From Symbiodinium sp. CCMP2592 (taxonomy: Eukaryota; Sar; Dinophyceae; Suessiales; Symbiodiniaceae): a DNA stretch of 64,000 bases. The DNA lies in the NCBI GenBank assembly GCA_905221615.1, contig CAJNDT010000321.1, positions 124,001-188,000 on the forward strand. Reading direction: 5' to 3'. Positions 32,570-43,666 of this stretch are shown here, in pieces. The translations under genes and the position numbers were made by a program. Below the pieces are notes generated by a model that saw only the letters and a program-made list of their open reading frames with translations, did no database searches and was not told the origin of the DNA. Within the stretch, counting starts at the first letter, position 1. Every line of letters begins with the position of its first letter.

Positions 32570-32819
32570 TGTGGAGAACGGAAACCCAAAGGGGCAGCAC
32601 GCACCCTCGTTTTCCGTCCAAGCAGAAAGTCCAACGACCGTGACAGGTCGAACGTCCGCCCAGGACGGGCTGCGCGCAATTGCGTCGCGGCAACGAGAAG
32701 CTACCAACGACACACTGCCGTGCTCACTTGAGCCAAAAATGTTATGAATACGAATTACAGAAGAGCATGCATAAAAGCATACAGCACAACAGCCAGCCCG
32801 CAGACTATGTACAGTTACA
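32570..32819 (-). repeat. 5' LTR, second copy
   Basis: 250-bp TG...CA repeat corresponding to 15876-16125, followed by ACCC (32820-32823) and the resumed copia frame. It contains the spliced-leader-like stretch at 32727-32741. Confidence 0.9.
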
Positions 32820-34025
32820 ACCCAACGCCTCAATCTAGGCTGGATCTCAGAGCAGTTCAAACGAAAGCATTACGAACTTGCTTATATCAACACCTTGCTC
32901 CAAGCTGCGGATGTCCTTACAAAACCATTCACTAGTGCTGAGAAGTGGAATAGAGCACTACAGTTGATGTGTGTGGCACCGCACAAGCTGCCTGCAAGGA
33001 AATCGGCAGCGGCCACCAGCGATCCGATCGCCCGGCAGACGCCGAGGCCCGAAGCCGCATACAAAAGGATTGTGTTCGTTGTGGATTGTTCGCAGGGGAC
33101 CCATTCTGCTTGTGACGTTGATATAAGGTATAGCCCCGATACAAAGGTGATTAAGATTAGAAATTCTAGTGAGCTTGATCCTCCTGAGACTAGGAAGGCA
33201 ATCATCCAGTTAGCCAGGGATTACCACAAGGCTGGCGCCTCTGTACTTCTTTGGTTCCATCAGCGGAATCCGGGGGGTACAGACAAGGATCAGGACGAGC
33301 TCAATAGCATCATGTTCTCCAAGACTTGGGCTTCGTTTGTTGACATCGCCGATGCTCTCAAGAAGTACAAAGCGAGGTTCATCATTACGTGGCCCAGGGA
33401 CAGCGTGTTCTGGGGATGGCAGCGTGTCAAGAGGGTACTTGATGGCTATGGTTTTAGCAAAACTCACCTTAAGCCGATGATTGCAGCTGCTGACTTTAAG
33501 CCTGAAGTCATTGCCCACTACACGCTAGCCTCCAACACGAAGAGTCTTGTTGAATTCTTGAGACGAGGATTGAAGGATAGTGCCAAGAAATCAGAGTCCC
33601 AACACTACTTCAAAGGCACCCTTACTACGATTCTCAGTCGTGTTTTTAATGATCATGAACCGAAGAAATCAGAGAGAAATCAGACTCACGTTGTAGCTGT
33701 TGCGCTCAAGATTCAAGCATCCCCAACGTCCTCTCTTTCGCTTCTTCCCATTGCGAACATGTCCTCTGCCCAGAGCACTCGTGACGCTCTTGCACAGGGA
33801 ATCGCAGCCCGGGAGGGTATTCCGACTGATGAGGGGTTGCAATATATGCAACGGCAGATCGTGAGGAACGCATTCAGGCGTATCGTGCCGCACTCAAGAG
33901 TGCCGATCGCCTGGCTGACGCCATGGCCGGAGTCACCCACCTTGCTCGGCACACCGACCTTGCTGAGGTGTTTGATGAACCCGGGGCTGACGCCGACGGT
34001 GATGAGATGTTCCTTGGGATTATGA
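32820..34025 (+). CDS. Copia RNase H C-terminus and linker, second copy
   Basis: Same as 16126-17331: end of the RNase H domain followed by ~350 residues without a recognised domain. The frame overlaps the SGNH/KptA frame (open from 33830) by about 195 nt. Its copia 5' partner is not present on this side of the gap. Confidence 0.75.
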   Translation, partial: TQRLNLGWISEQFKRKHYELAYINTLLQAADVLTKPFTSAEKWNRALQLMCVAPHKLPARKSAAATSDPIARQTPRPEAAYKRIVFVVDCSQGTHSACDVDIRYSPDTKVIKIRNSSELDPPETRKAIIQLARDYHKAGASVLLWFHQRNPGGTDKDQDELNSIMFSKTWASFVDIADALKKYKARFIITWPRDSVFWGWQRVKRVLDGYGFSKTHLKPMIAAADFKPEVIAHYTLASNTKSLVEFLRRGLKDSAKKSESQHYFKGTLTTILSRVFNDHEPKKSERNQTHVVAVALKIQASPTSSLSLLPIANMSSAQSTRDALAQGIAAREGIPTDEGLQYMQRQIVRNAFRRIVPHSRVPIAWLTPWPESPTLLGTPTLLRCLMNPGLTPTVMRCSLGL

Positions 34026-37000
34026 CGGTGAAGGAATGGCGCGACATGCGTGTGCATGCGCCTAATGCACCTTGGACCGCATTGTACGAGGCCTGGTTCC
34101 GTCACTATGCTTGCCGCCAGGGCAACCTGTACATGCAGGACCAACGCAACACCTCCCTGACGGGATGGTCAGCCCTCATCCTTCAGCACATTAAGGCTTT
34201 GGGTATCCTCGGGTGGGGTGTTAACTTCGAGAATGCCATCAATAAGACGGCAATGTATGACATTTGCCATAGGGTCCACATTCTGTCAGAGGGTAGCGGT
34301 ACCTTCCCACTGTTTCCTGCGAGCTCAGCTCTCTTGGACGGGCTCTACAGCCCAGCCTTGGGCAGGATTTCCGCGCCCCCCACGGCGGAAGCCGGTGGTT
34401 TCGACGGCACCGACATTCTTGTGGCCGGGGACTCGTCCTTGGCATTGTGCTGGATGCAAGGAAAACGGTGTGTGAAGAAAACCACTATCTTCCCGATGAT
34501 GCAGGACATAGTCCGCGCGAACCCAGAGTTCGGGGAAGTCACATGCTTGATGGAGTGGGGCAAAGGTCTCGACAAGATCGTCGACGTGATCGAGACCCAC
34601 CTTGCCTCCGCTCCCCCGGAAGGGGTAGAGCTTGTGGTTTCATGGGCCGGCAACGATGTGTACGGTAACTACGGTTACCTTGGCTACACTTGGCACTTGA
34701 CGAGCCAGTGGGTCAAAAGGCCGCAGCGCGAGCTGGACGAGATCGAGCATTGGCCCGCAAAGCAGCGGCTGATGGTCGAGAAGAGCGTCCGCCGCCTTAT
34801 CGAGCTGCGGAAGCACACTCGTATCAGAGGCCTGACGGTTCTCTTGGGAGATGACAACGGCCGCTTTTACAACCTGCCCTACGAGTATGATGAAGAAATG
34901 GGCAAGTACGCCCGGCAGATGCAGAGTGAAGGCGTGTGCGTCGTTGATCCATCAAGCCTCCTGATGAGGACCACGCGTCCCGACGGGTTCCACATCGAGG
35001 TCACAGACCCGAATGTGACTGCTTCGTTGCAGTGGTGGCATGCGCTCATCAGAGCCATCTCCACCGACCGAATCATCACTCGCCGGAAGGCTGAGTTCGT
35101 TGCCAATCAGAGAAGTATTGTGTTTCGCAATCACTTCGAGCTTGGGAAGGCCGAGAAAACGCTCACGGTGCCGCCTGCAAGTCAGCGCATCCTCGAGCCG
35201 TTGGACCATGCACCCGAGCTCCCGGCGGAAGCCAGGGAAGAGGATGAGCAGATCGTTCTCGACCACCCTCTTCTGATGATGATGCCTGAGCCGGTGGATG
35301 ATCTTGAGCTCAAGCCGGAAGGCTCTGAAGAGGTGACACAGGTTGAACATGTACTGTTTAGCCGTGATGTCGGGTCAGAGCTGCCTCTCGACCTTGTCGC
35401 CGTCGACCCTGAGGCGCAAGAGGACTTTGCCTTTATGGTTGCACGAGATGTCATCAATACCACCAATGTGCTTATCCCAGATGACGATGCCATTGAGAGG
35501 GAAGTCAATGACGGCATCCCCACGGTGTGGGACGAAACCCCAGAGGTTCCGGCATCGGAAGATGACCGCAGTCTTCCCAAAGGCACAGTCGGGTACTCGC
35601 AGGCACTTCGCCGAATCGGATCGACGCCCAAGTCGAAACCCGATCCTGCCAAGCACAGGAGAATCTCGGAGCCAGCCGAGACCGACGATGAAGAGGATGT
35701 CGTGATGGACCTGGATCCTGACGACACTGCTCAGCCGTCGGAAGACGCTGCTGGTGATTTCGAGCCGTTCTTCGAATGGTGGGGCTATGAGGACATCCCC
35801 GATTTTGCCCCGAGCCATCGCTACATGACGGATGGCAAGCGGCGAGCATTGAGCAATGCCATGAGCTTTTTCCTTCGTGGTTTCGCGAATAGTGCAGAGT
35901 CACAGGCACAACGGCGGCCACCGCCCATGATGACCTTCGACCCCGCAACGCGGGAGGTCGAATGGGACCACTTCAAAGAGCAATTGGGCAAGCAGTGGCG
36001 CGGTCTCCGGTCGGAAGACGTCATGGAAGTCGTGAAGTACGGTAACCGCGACAAAGATGACAGTGGACGCTTTGAGTTGCGCGTCCTCCACTTCATCGAC
36101 CACACTGAGATTCATGGAATCCGTGCATTCCAGGGGCACTGCCGCGATCTCATCTCTGACGAGACTGATCTTGTGGATATGCACAGTGACAGCTATGCTT
36201 TGTGCGACGACTACCGTCCCACCATGCACACGCGTCCTCCTGTGGGAGTCACTGGCCACATCCACAACGACTGGGTCAGAATGCATCCGATCGGGTACCA
36301 TGCAACGTATTGGAGCAATTTTTCCAATATTGTTAGCACCGGTCTCATCCCAGGCGGTGTCACCCTCGGCGGAAGCACGGGGAGAGCCTTCACCATGATG
36401 GCTTGCCTCCCTCAGTGGGAAAGGCCAAACAACGCCGGCCTGCGACCTGGCGCTGAGGTTGAATTCGCTATCGACCTCCAGCTCGCGTGCATGGAAGGGT
36501 GTCGCATTCTCCTGACAAAGAACAATGTTCTGCAGACCCCAGATTGGTTGTCCAATCGCTACCTTATGTTTGCTTACGATCGCAGAACCGGGAAACCTGT
36601 ATGGTTTAATCGCTCGTACGAGCTCACGCGAGCTCGGGTGTCCAAAGCCCGCGATGCATATGTCAAGCGTCAGGAAATCCTGCCGGTCTTCAACCAAGAC
36701 CTCATCGAACGCGCAGCGGAAGCTGACGCTAATTGCATCATGGATTACGTTGATCTCTGTTACCCGATCCACAATGAAAATTTGGACTGGGTTGAGTTCT
36801 TGGGTATGTTCATGGACATGGAGAAGCCCTCGCACTTGCGTGAGGTTGAGCAGTTTCATGTTGATGGTCGTACCATCTGCTTTGAGCAGGGTAGTCCGCT
36901 GGAGGGAACTCCGTGCGAATGGACCTTGGATGCCCAGGTCTACTTTTCGCCAATCGGGCTGACCACCGAGCGCCCGTCGCGTGTGGAGCGCAAGCACTAC

Positions 37001-38074
37001 TCAGTGTGCCTCAACGTCAGCTTCCCAAAGCTGCGTTGCCCTGATGATAGGTGCAGGTCTCAGATGCTTGACGGCTATCTTCATTGCCCCCGCTGCCAGC
37101 GGAAGTTGTTCAACCCGAGCGACATCTCCCACATTGCGGAGCTGGCTGATCTGCGGGCGGAAGCCGTGCAAGGTGGAGCTAACCACAGCCTCCACTATTT
37201 GGCACCGAAGGCCGCCATCAACACGCGCCCACACGAGCACACACGTCAGGGTGCCGATGTGAAGAAGAGCATCGCCGCGACACTTAAAGAAAAGTGCAAG
37301 AAAATGGTGGCGAAAGCGGCAGAGGGAACGCATGGCTCCTTGCGCCAGAACTTGAAGTACGAACCCTTCAGCGCATTCAATGTGTTTTCCAAGGGGATGA
37401 CGGTTACTTCACTCGACGAGATCGAGATGTTCGCGCGCTTGCGACTTCCCGCCCCAGGAATGGGGACGGAGGCTAAGAGAGGCTTTGCAGGATCTCACAC
37501 ATCCGATGCACGCACTGCCCTCATTTTTCCTCCTGTCGATGATGTGATTCGCGGGGAGTACAACTATCAGAGGAACATTTTTCTTGAGCTGGCCAGCCAC
37601 TGCTACTTTTGTTTCCAGGATCGTTTTTACCTGGTCCCCGAGATCGCAGTGTTGATCCGAGCCACTCAGATTGCCTCTGAGGTACGCCGTGTGCGTCCTT
37701 TCAGCATCCTCCGCCATGACGGCGTCGAGTACCAGACCGTGACCGGTACTGTTCCTGAGATCATGGCCGACCTAGTCGGCATGCTCCGCAACAACGCACA
37801 GTATGCTCTCACCCAGAAAGAGCGCAATCAGCAAAGGGTGACTGTGCAGGTCGGAATCGGACAGACTCCGTTGCAAATCCCAGCATCCCTGGGGACAATG
37901 GGCAGGTCACAGATGCTCGAGCTACTTGGCGGTACGCGGTTCAGTGTTGAGCGTACCCCGCGGCTGGATCAATCGCGAGGTGGAAGACCGAATGGTCCGA
38001 CATGGTGCCACACCCATTGGCGCCATGCGTGTGCCACCTCCACCGCCGTCACCATCCGGAAGGACTGGTCCTGA
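33830..38074 (+). CDS. Copia post-pol region: SGNH hydrolase, KptA/Tpt1-like domain, zinc ribbon
   Basis: First ATG at 33923; numbering from there gives 1383 residues. The frame is open from 33830 and is probably reached from the preceding pol frame. An SGNH/GDSL hydrolase spans about 160-375: G-D-S with Ser171, G-N-D at 243-245, and D-G-F-H at 354-357 supply the family's catalytic blocks. An acidic spacer follows. A KptA/Tpt1 RNA 2'-phosphotransferase-like domain lies at about 640-900: L-R-G near 651-653, R-F-E-L, I-R-A-F-Q-G-H at 733-739, Y-H-A-T-Y, and a matching C-terminal block. Where Tpt1 has Arg-His in its first motif, this has Arg-Gly, so full activity is doubtful. A CX4C...CX2C zinc ribbon sits at about 1039-1058. 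KptA/Tpt1 enzymes remove a 2'-phosphate from RNA with NAD+. Both domains are unexpected in a copia element. The frame ends at 38074, overlapping the next one. Confidence 0.78.
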
Positions 38075-38918
38075 CTCGTCGCTGCCCGCAGCAACACCCA
38101 GTGTTCGGCCCCCACCGGCTCCTCCGAGCCGAGGTCGCTCACCTGGCGGTGCAGCTTCATCATCTACGGATCGTCCAGCGAGCACTTCTGTTCCAAAAGC
38201 TGCAAAGACGAAGGCAAGGCCGGCATCTGCCAGAAGCATCACGCCGCCTCCTCCTAAGCCCAGTGCTAACAGGCCAGTGCAGCCGCCGCACCCACCAGCT
38301 GCAAAAGCTGTTCCGAAGGCTGACGCCGTTCGTGCGCCTGAGGAATACATCACTGCTGATGAGTGGGACAGCTATTTTGCCGGTCGTGGCGAGGTTAGAG
38401 GTTTTGCTGTAGGTGATGCACCTGCACCAATTGCCGCCCCTGCGGGGTCATCCACTGATGAACCATCTGCCTCAGCCGCCGGAGGGCGTGCTCGCACTCG
38501 CTCACCGCGCCGCCATGACTATGGTGGTGGTCGAGACTTTCAAGAGGCCGCGAACGACAGGTTGCGTCACCTGCGCCTGTGTGATGAGGCGATTGAGCAG
38601 CAACTCGAGAACCTGACGGTCACTCTCCCAGGCTTCCCAGCTGATCGCCTAAGGGAATGGATTGATCAAGACGGGAACGGATTCGATCCATCCCGACCAA
38701 TGCCTCGCAATTGCACTCGCACAGATGCTTGGTATTGGGGAGTCCTCCGTGCCCGTTACCTTGAGGAGCTATCGCCCACTGATGTGCCTTTTGTCATTCC
38801 CGCTTACACCGACCGGGAGGTTCTGGTTCAACATCCTGTTGAGCTAATCGCCTGGTTCCTGCGCGGATGGGAGGAGTATCGCCAGGACTCCAATGGAGCA
38901 TGGTACAGGGCATACTAG
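37926..38918 (+). CDS. Copia element C-terminal proline-rich segment
   Basis: This frame overlaps the end of the preceding one by about 150 nt and is shifted by +1. Its nominal start is TTG, so it is more likely a continuation of the polyprotein through a frame change near 37966-37985 than a separate gene. It begins with a run of prolines and Pro/Ser/Arg-rich low-complexity sequence (~160 residues), then a folded-looking, Trp/Tyr-rich acidic segment of ~150 residues with no recognised family. The stop is TAG at 38916-38918. The frame change may be a real signal, a mutation or a sequencing error. Confidence 0.6.
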   Translation: MAVRGSVLSVPRGWINREVEDRMVRHGATPIGAMRVPPPPPSPSGRTGPDSSLPAATPSVRPPPAPPSRGRSPGGAASSSTDRPASTSVPKAAKTKARPASARSITPPPPKPSANRPVQPPHPPAAKAVPKADAVRAPEEYITADEWDSYFAGRGEVRGFAVGDAPAPIAAPAGSSTDEPSASAAGGRARTRSPRRHDYGGGRDFQEAANDRLRHLRLCDEAIEQQLENLTVTLPGFPADRLREWIDQDGNGFDPSRPMPRNCTRTDAWYWGVLRARYLEELSPTDVPFVIPAYTDREVLVQHPVELIAWFLRGWEEYRQDSNGAWYRAY

Positions 38919-39341
38919 CCTATTGCATCCGACACCGGAAGGTGCTCCGCGTCTTGAGGGCACCGTGTCAGGAGATGCACGAGTCGCACGCAACAGCGAC
39001 TTGCATTTTGATCCGTTTTTCTGCAGCTCACCGCATTGACGTGCCGGTTCATCCATCCAAAGCCTTTTGCATCGGCATGCCCATGCATCACCGCCCTGAC
39101 GGGTTGGTTTGCTGACCTGCTCAGTGGAGTGATTTGAGCTAGCATCTCAGATTCTTTTGGAAGCCTCGCAAAGCGAGTGCTGCCTGTGCGTAGCGTAGAT
39201 TAGTGATACGCCTCCTCCGCTGCGCTTCAATGCGCGGGGGGTGTTTTTATCCTGTTCATACGTTTGTCTTACTGTCTTACCTACGCTACCGTTTGGCTCA
39301 AGTGTGAAAACAGTCCGTGCTTTCCGCTGTTAACAATATTC
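38919..39341 (+). other. 3' flank of the copia element, possible LTR
   Basis: 423 bp between the copia stop and the satellite. It contains a GC-rich inverted repeat (GCTGCGC, loop, GCGCGGGG) at about 39208-39242 followed by five T, and a spliced-leader-like stretch at 39292-39302. The matching 5' LTR would be outside the window, so LTR ends cannot be set. Confidence 0.4.
39292..39302 (+). promoter_or_regulatory. Spliced-leader-like stretch downstream of the copia ORF
   Basis: TTTGGCTCAAG matches the last 11 bases of the dinoflagellate spliced leader, preceded by a degenerate GCTACCG where the leader has GTAGCCAT. It is in the sense direction of the copia element and followed by TGTG. Confidence 0.5.
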
Positions 39342-39842
39342 ATAACTAGCCTAAACCCTAAACCCTTAAAGGAGCCCTTATAATGACTAGCCTAAACCCT
39401 AAACCCTTGAAGGAACCCTTATAATAGCTAGCCTAAACCCTAAACCCTTACAGGAACCCTTTCCATAACTAGCCTAAACCCTAAACCCTTAAAGGAACCC
39501 TTATAAAAACTAGCCTAAACCCTAAACCCTTACAGGAACCCTTTTCATAACTAGCCTAAACCCTAAACCCTTTAAGGAGCCCTTATAATAACTAGCCTAA
39601 ACCCTAAACCCTTAAAGGAGCCCTTATAATAACTAGCCTAAACCCTAAACCCTTAAAGGAGCCCTTGTAATAACTAGCCTAAACCCTAAACCCTTACAGG
39701 AAGCCTTTTCATAACTAGCCTAATCCCTAAACAGTTAAAGGAGCCCTTATAATACCTAGCCTAAACCCTAAACCCTTCAAGGAACCCCTATAATAACTAG
39801 CCTAAACCCTAAACCCTAAACCCTTAAAGGAACCCTAAACCC
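39342..39842 (+). repeat. 41-bp satellite, 12 units, built on CCTAAACCC
   Basis: The word CTAGCC recurs at 39346, 39387, 39428, 39469, 39510, 39551, 39592, 39633, 39674, 39715, 39756 and 39797, exactly 41 bp apart. Each unit holds two CCCTAAA-like heptamers plus a variable half (for example AAAGGAGCCCTTATAATAA). The array ends in a short run of plain CCCTAAA. The constant period despite substitutions suggests a young array kept in register. Confidence 0.93.
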
Positions 39843-40345
39843 TAATCAAACTCTTGTGAATGCAAGACCAGGCCTGGATCCAAGGGGCGACCTTCTGCCG
39901 GATCAGTTCCCCGGGCCTTTGGCCTGCTGGGCACAGGCCGCGGAGGGCAGAGACCTGGGGAGTCTTTACCTGGATCCCATTTTCTGGGTCTACTTATTTA
40001 TGGTTTCCTGATAGAAGTCCTTATAAGAAGGTTGGATATGCGGGGTTAAGGTAGGGTTTGGGATTGACCGTTTATGGTGTGGAGTCTGGGGTTTATGGTT
40101 CAATTTATATGTTTTATGATGGCAGAAGCCCTGAAACATTTTAGTCGTCGTCGTGCCACAACAATGGTCTTGAACGGACGCTAGCAGTGCTTTTCCTGGT
40201 AGGCGTTTCGGTCATTGGAACCCAGGACGTGACTGACATCGCAGATCGATTCAGAGTTTAGGACTCGGCGATTCTTCGGGCTAAACTTTTTCCAGATATT
40301 CGGGTCTATGTTTAGGACCTTGGGCGTGTACAGCTCCGGCTTCAG
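39843..40345. other. Region between satellite and first supported exon
   Basis: The GC-rich stretch 39865-39965 is open in several frames and may hold an exon, but no frame and splice site could be chosen. The rest is AT-richer with isolated TTTAGG words. Confidence 0.3.
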
Positions 40346-43300
40346 CTCTACATGGGAAGCCTCTTTGGAGGAAGCCGAGGGTCTTCTTGAGCCCTGGCAA
40401 ATTCGGAGGCACAACGGCCAGGGTAGGTTTACATACGCAGTTTGTGCAGAGTTGGAGGAGTTGAGGGTTTATGGTAGTCTTTTTATCTTGGCTCTACCTG
40501 AATTTTAGGGCTTACAGTGTGCGATGTGTAGGGGACGTTAGCCTAGCATTCGGAGATGGTGATGCACCAGTGAATCAGTAGCATGAAGTACTTGTATGAT
40601 GACTTTGCCAAATGTAACTTTCAAGGGTCCCTCTTTGGGAGGCATCTTGCTATTCAGGATCCTGCTATCCGGTGTTCTATGTACTATGAGCTCTTGATCG
40701 GCCTCTTGGAGAATTGGGGCTTTTAGCCTGCAAACCTCCCAAACACAACCAAACTCATAAAGCCCTAACCCCACAATCCCAAGACCCAAACCCTACAAGA
40801 GCCCTCAACAAAACGCCCTAGGCCCAAGCCCTTCGTTCCCCTAAATCCAAAATCCTAAGCCACGCAGGTGGCCGACATCCGCCTGGAGCTCATGAACCCG
40901 GATGCCGTCCCTGAGGCCTCAAACGTCTGTGTGAGGTTTCGTAAACTCCAAACCCCCAAACCCTAAACCCTAAATCCCTACACCACTAATTAAACCCCTA
41001 AACCCCTAAGCCTAAACCCTATAGACCTTAAAGTCTAACCCCCAAACCCTTAAAGGATCCCTTCCAGGAGCCTTAAAAAGATCCCTCTAAAGGAACCCTA
41101 AAGCCCCCAAAGCCCAGAGGCCAGTTTGACGGCAACTCCGCCTCCCACGGCACGCCGAGCTGCTCGGGCCCTGGAAGGGGTTTAGGCGCTTCTTTTTCGG
41201 TGGCTTCCGAACTTTGGGGAAGCTCTATATACCTGGACCTTAAGGAACCTGCCTTTTTAGGGTTCCCTAATATGGCTTCTGTATATAAGTCCTGAAAAAG
41301 GTAGGTTTACCAAGGCTTTGAGGATAAAGGGTTGTAGGCTTTCGTGATTACCAAGGCTTTGAGGGGTCTACAAGGGTACCTATAGGGATGTAGGCTTTCA
41401 AAATTAGCAAGGCTTTGAGGGGTCTATAAGGATACCTATAGGGTTGTGACAAGGGTTTAGGGCTCAGGGTTTCACAATTACCAAGGCATTGAGGGTCTGT
41501 AAGCGTACGTATAGGGGTTGCAACAAGGGTTTAGGGTTTGGGGTTTCTGTTTCGTGTACATTGTTAATTGCAACAGGGCCTTCATCGGGTTTCCACAAGT
41601 GGGGTGGATTTTGTGGGTTTGGGTTTTTTTAGGGGTTAGGGGGCTTAACTTGTTTCTGCGCTTGCACTACTTGCGCTTGGGCTTCACAGGCTGGCTGAGG
41701 GATGATGCGATGTTGGAGTTATGCCCCGGTCTGGAGCTTTGGGGTTATATAGGTGGCTTCCGGTTTTGAGGGCCTACATGAAGCTAGGCTTAGGAGGGAT
41801 AGGTTTGGTGTTTCGGGTGTCCGGTAGTATGTCCGGATAGGGTGCCTCTGATGTACGTGGTCACCGGTCGTGTGCGGTGTTTGTTCGATGTCTTTTTGGG
41901 TTTGGGGGCGCGAGTTCCAATTCGCTTCGAAGACGAGTTTCTCCAACTCTACCAGTGTACAGTACCTCGTAATGCTCTTCCTATGCCGCCAAAAGTGAAA
42001 GATTTGGTAGAATGTAGTACAGTAAGAGGTCTGAATACATAGTACTCGTAGCAGTATCCCTTCATATCTTCTTATAAACCCCTGTCTCCAATATTATACC
42101 TCACCCTATACCCCCATATATACATCCCCACACATCCCCTTTTATCCAAGTACATCCGCCATGGCGCCCCGTTCCAATCATTCGGGGCCCTGCGAAAGCG
42201 CCAAGGCCTCCATCTTCATTTCTTTGGCGCCTTACGAGCCAAACACCCCTTGCTTTACGGAGTAGACATCAAAGCAGAAGGTTAAGCGTCTTATAAGTGA
42301 GCGTAGTATTAGTACGGTAGTATTGTTATTATTACTGTATTAGTATTGCTACTATTATTATTTCTAGTGTTGTTATTAGTTAGGGGGTATTGGGCTCAAA
42401 GCCCCAAGCCAGTCCAACAGCAATTGCTGCTGAAGGCCTGGCTGAGCCCATTGAGGCAGACAGGGCCGTTCTAAAGAGGTTTTCGGGCTTGGATCAAAGA
42501 CAGATTTGAGGGTCTGGGGTTTAGGGTTGGGGTGTAAAGGGTAAAGGCATACATGCTCAAGAATGCTTAGATCTTCCCGGTGACCCATCTGACGATGCTT
42601 TCGTAGCCTGGGGGACTATAGACGTCCCTGCGGTAACTTCTTTGTCGAGTACGGGGGTTTAGGGCTTGGGTACGCGAAGCCCTAAACCCAAAACCCTGAA
42701 CCCCTTTCTTGGTGAGTCTGGGAGGACGCCACAGCACCGAAGGTCATCCATGGCCATCTACGACCCACTGGAGGTCTGCTCCTTGAAGGTTATATACGGG
42801 TTCCTATCAGGGTTCCGACAAGAGTGTTCCTGCAAGGGTTCTATAAGAGTCCCTATCAGGGTTCCTGGAAGGGATCCTGCAAGCCATTCCTATGAGCTCG
42901 ATTTACGGTGAGCCTTTTGCAGACATCCTTCAATACAGTAGTAATTTGAATGTATCCTGACAGGCGACTTACTATCGAGGTTTGACGAAGTGGCGACAAG
43001 ACTCCTAGCAGCAAACCCCAAAGCCTCAGTCTACGTATAGTCAAGTCCCTGATGGTGGTTCCAGTTCCAAGAAGTTGGGTGCAGGACTCTCAGTTTCAGG
43101 TCTTCGGAACTGCAGAGGTTTATTCGGCAAGACGCCCAAAAGCCCAAACCGCGAGTCCAAAGCCCGAGCGCCTGAAACCCTAAACCTAAAGCCTGAACCT
43201 AAACCCTAAACCCTAAACCCTAAACCCTAAAGCCTAAAGCCTAAACCCTAAACCCTAAACCCTAAACCCTAAACCCTAAACCGTAAACCCTAAACCCTAA

Positions 43301-43586
43301 ACCCTAAAGCCTGAACCCAGATCCGAGCTGCTTGAAGAGCACGGTCTAAGGGCTTTCAGGGTTTGGGAGTCAGGATTTCGACTTTTGGATTACGTAGGCT
43401 TTCGTTTCTAAGGATTGAATCTGCGCAGCTCGACTGTAAGCCTGGAACCCCGAATCGTCCAGCCTGGCGCTTATCCCCACAGCTCCGAAGGCAACAGGTA
43501 ACAGGTTGAGAAAACACCTCTGAACCAAAGCTTAGCCCTCTATACCCAAACCCCAAGTCCTGGAGCCAAGACATACGCTCTCTCTC

Positions 43587-43666
<80 letters not shown>

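Noticed and set aside
35900-36997. 365-codon - strand ORF opposite the KptA region
   Set aside because: Antisense shadow of a frame with clear KptA motifs; no family resemblance of its own.
39208-39246. GC-rich hairpin plus T run resembling a bacterial terminator
   Set aside because: The setting is eukaryotic. More likely part of the copia LTR or 3' end; noted only as a structure.
39342-39842. CRISPR array
   Set aside because: Constant 41-bp period with no unique spacers; the whole unit repeats. It is a satellite.
39868-39965. First exon of the multi-exon gene
   Set aside because: Open in more than one frame, and no splice donor with the required phase could be chosen.
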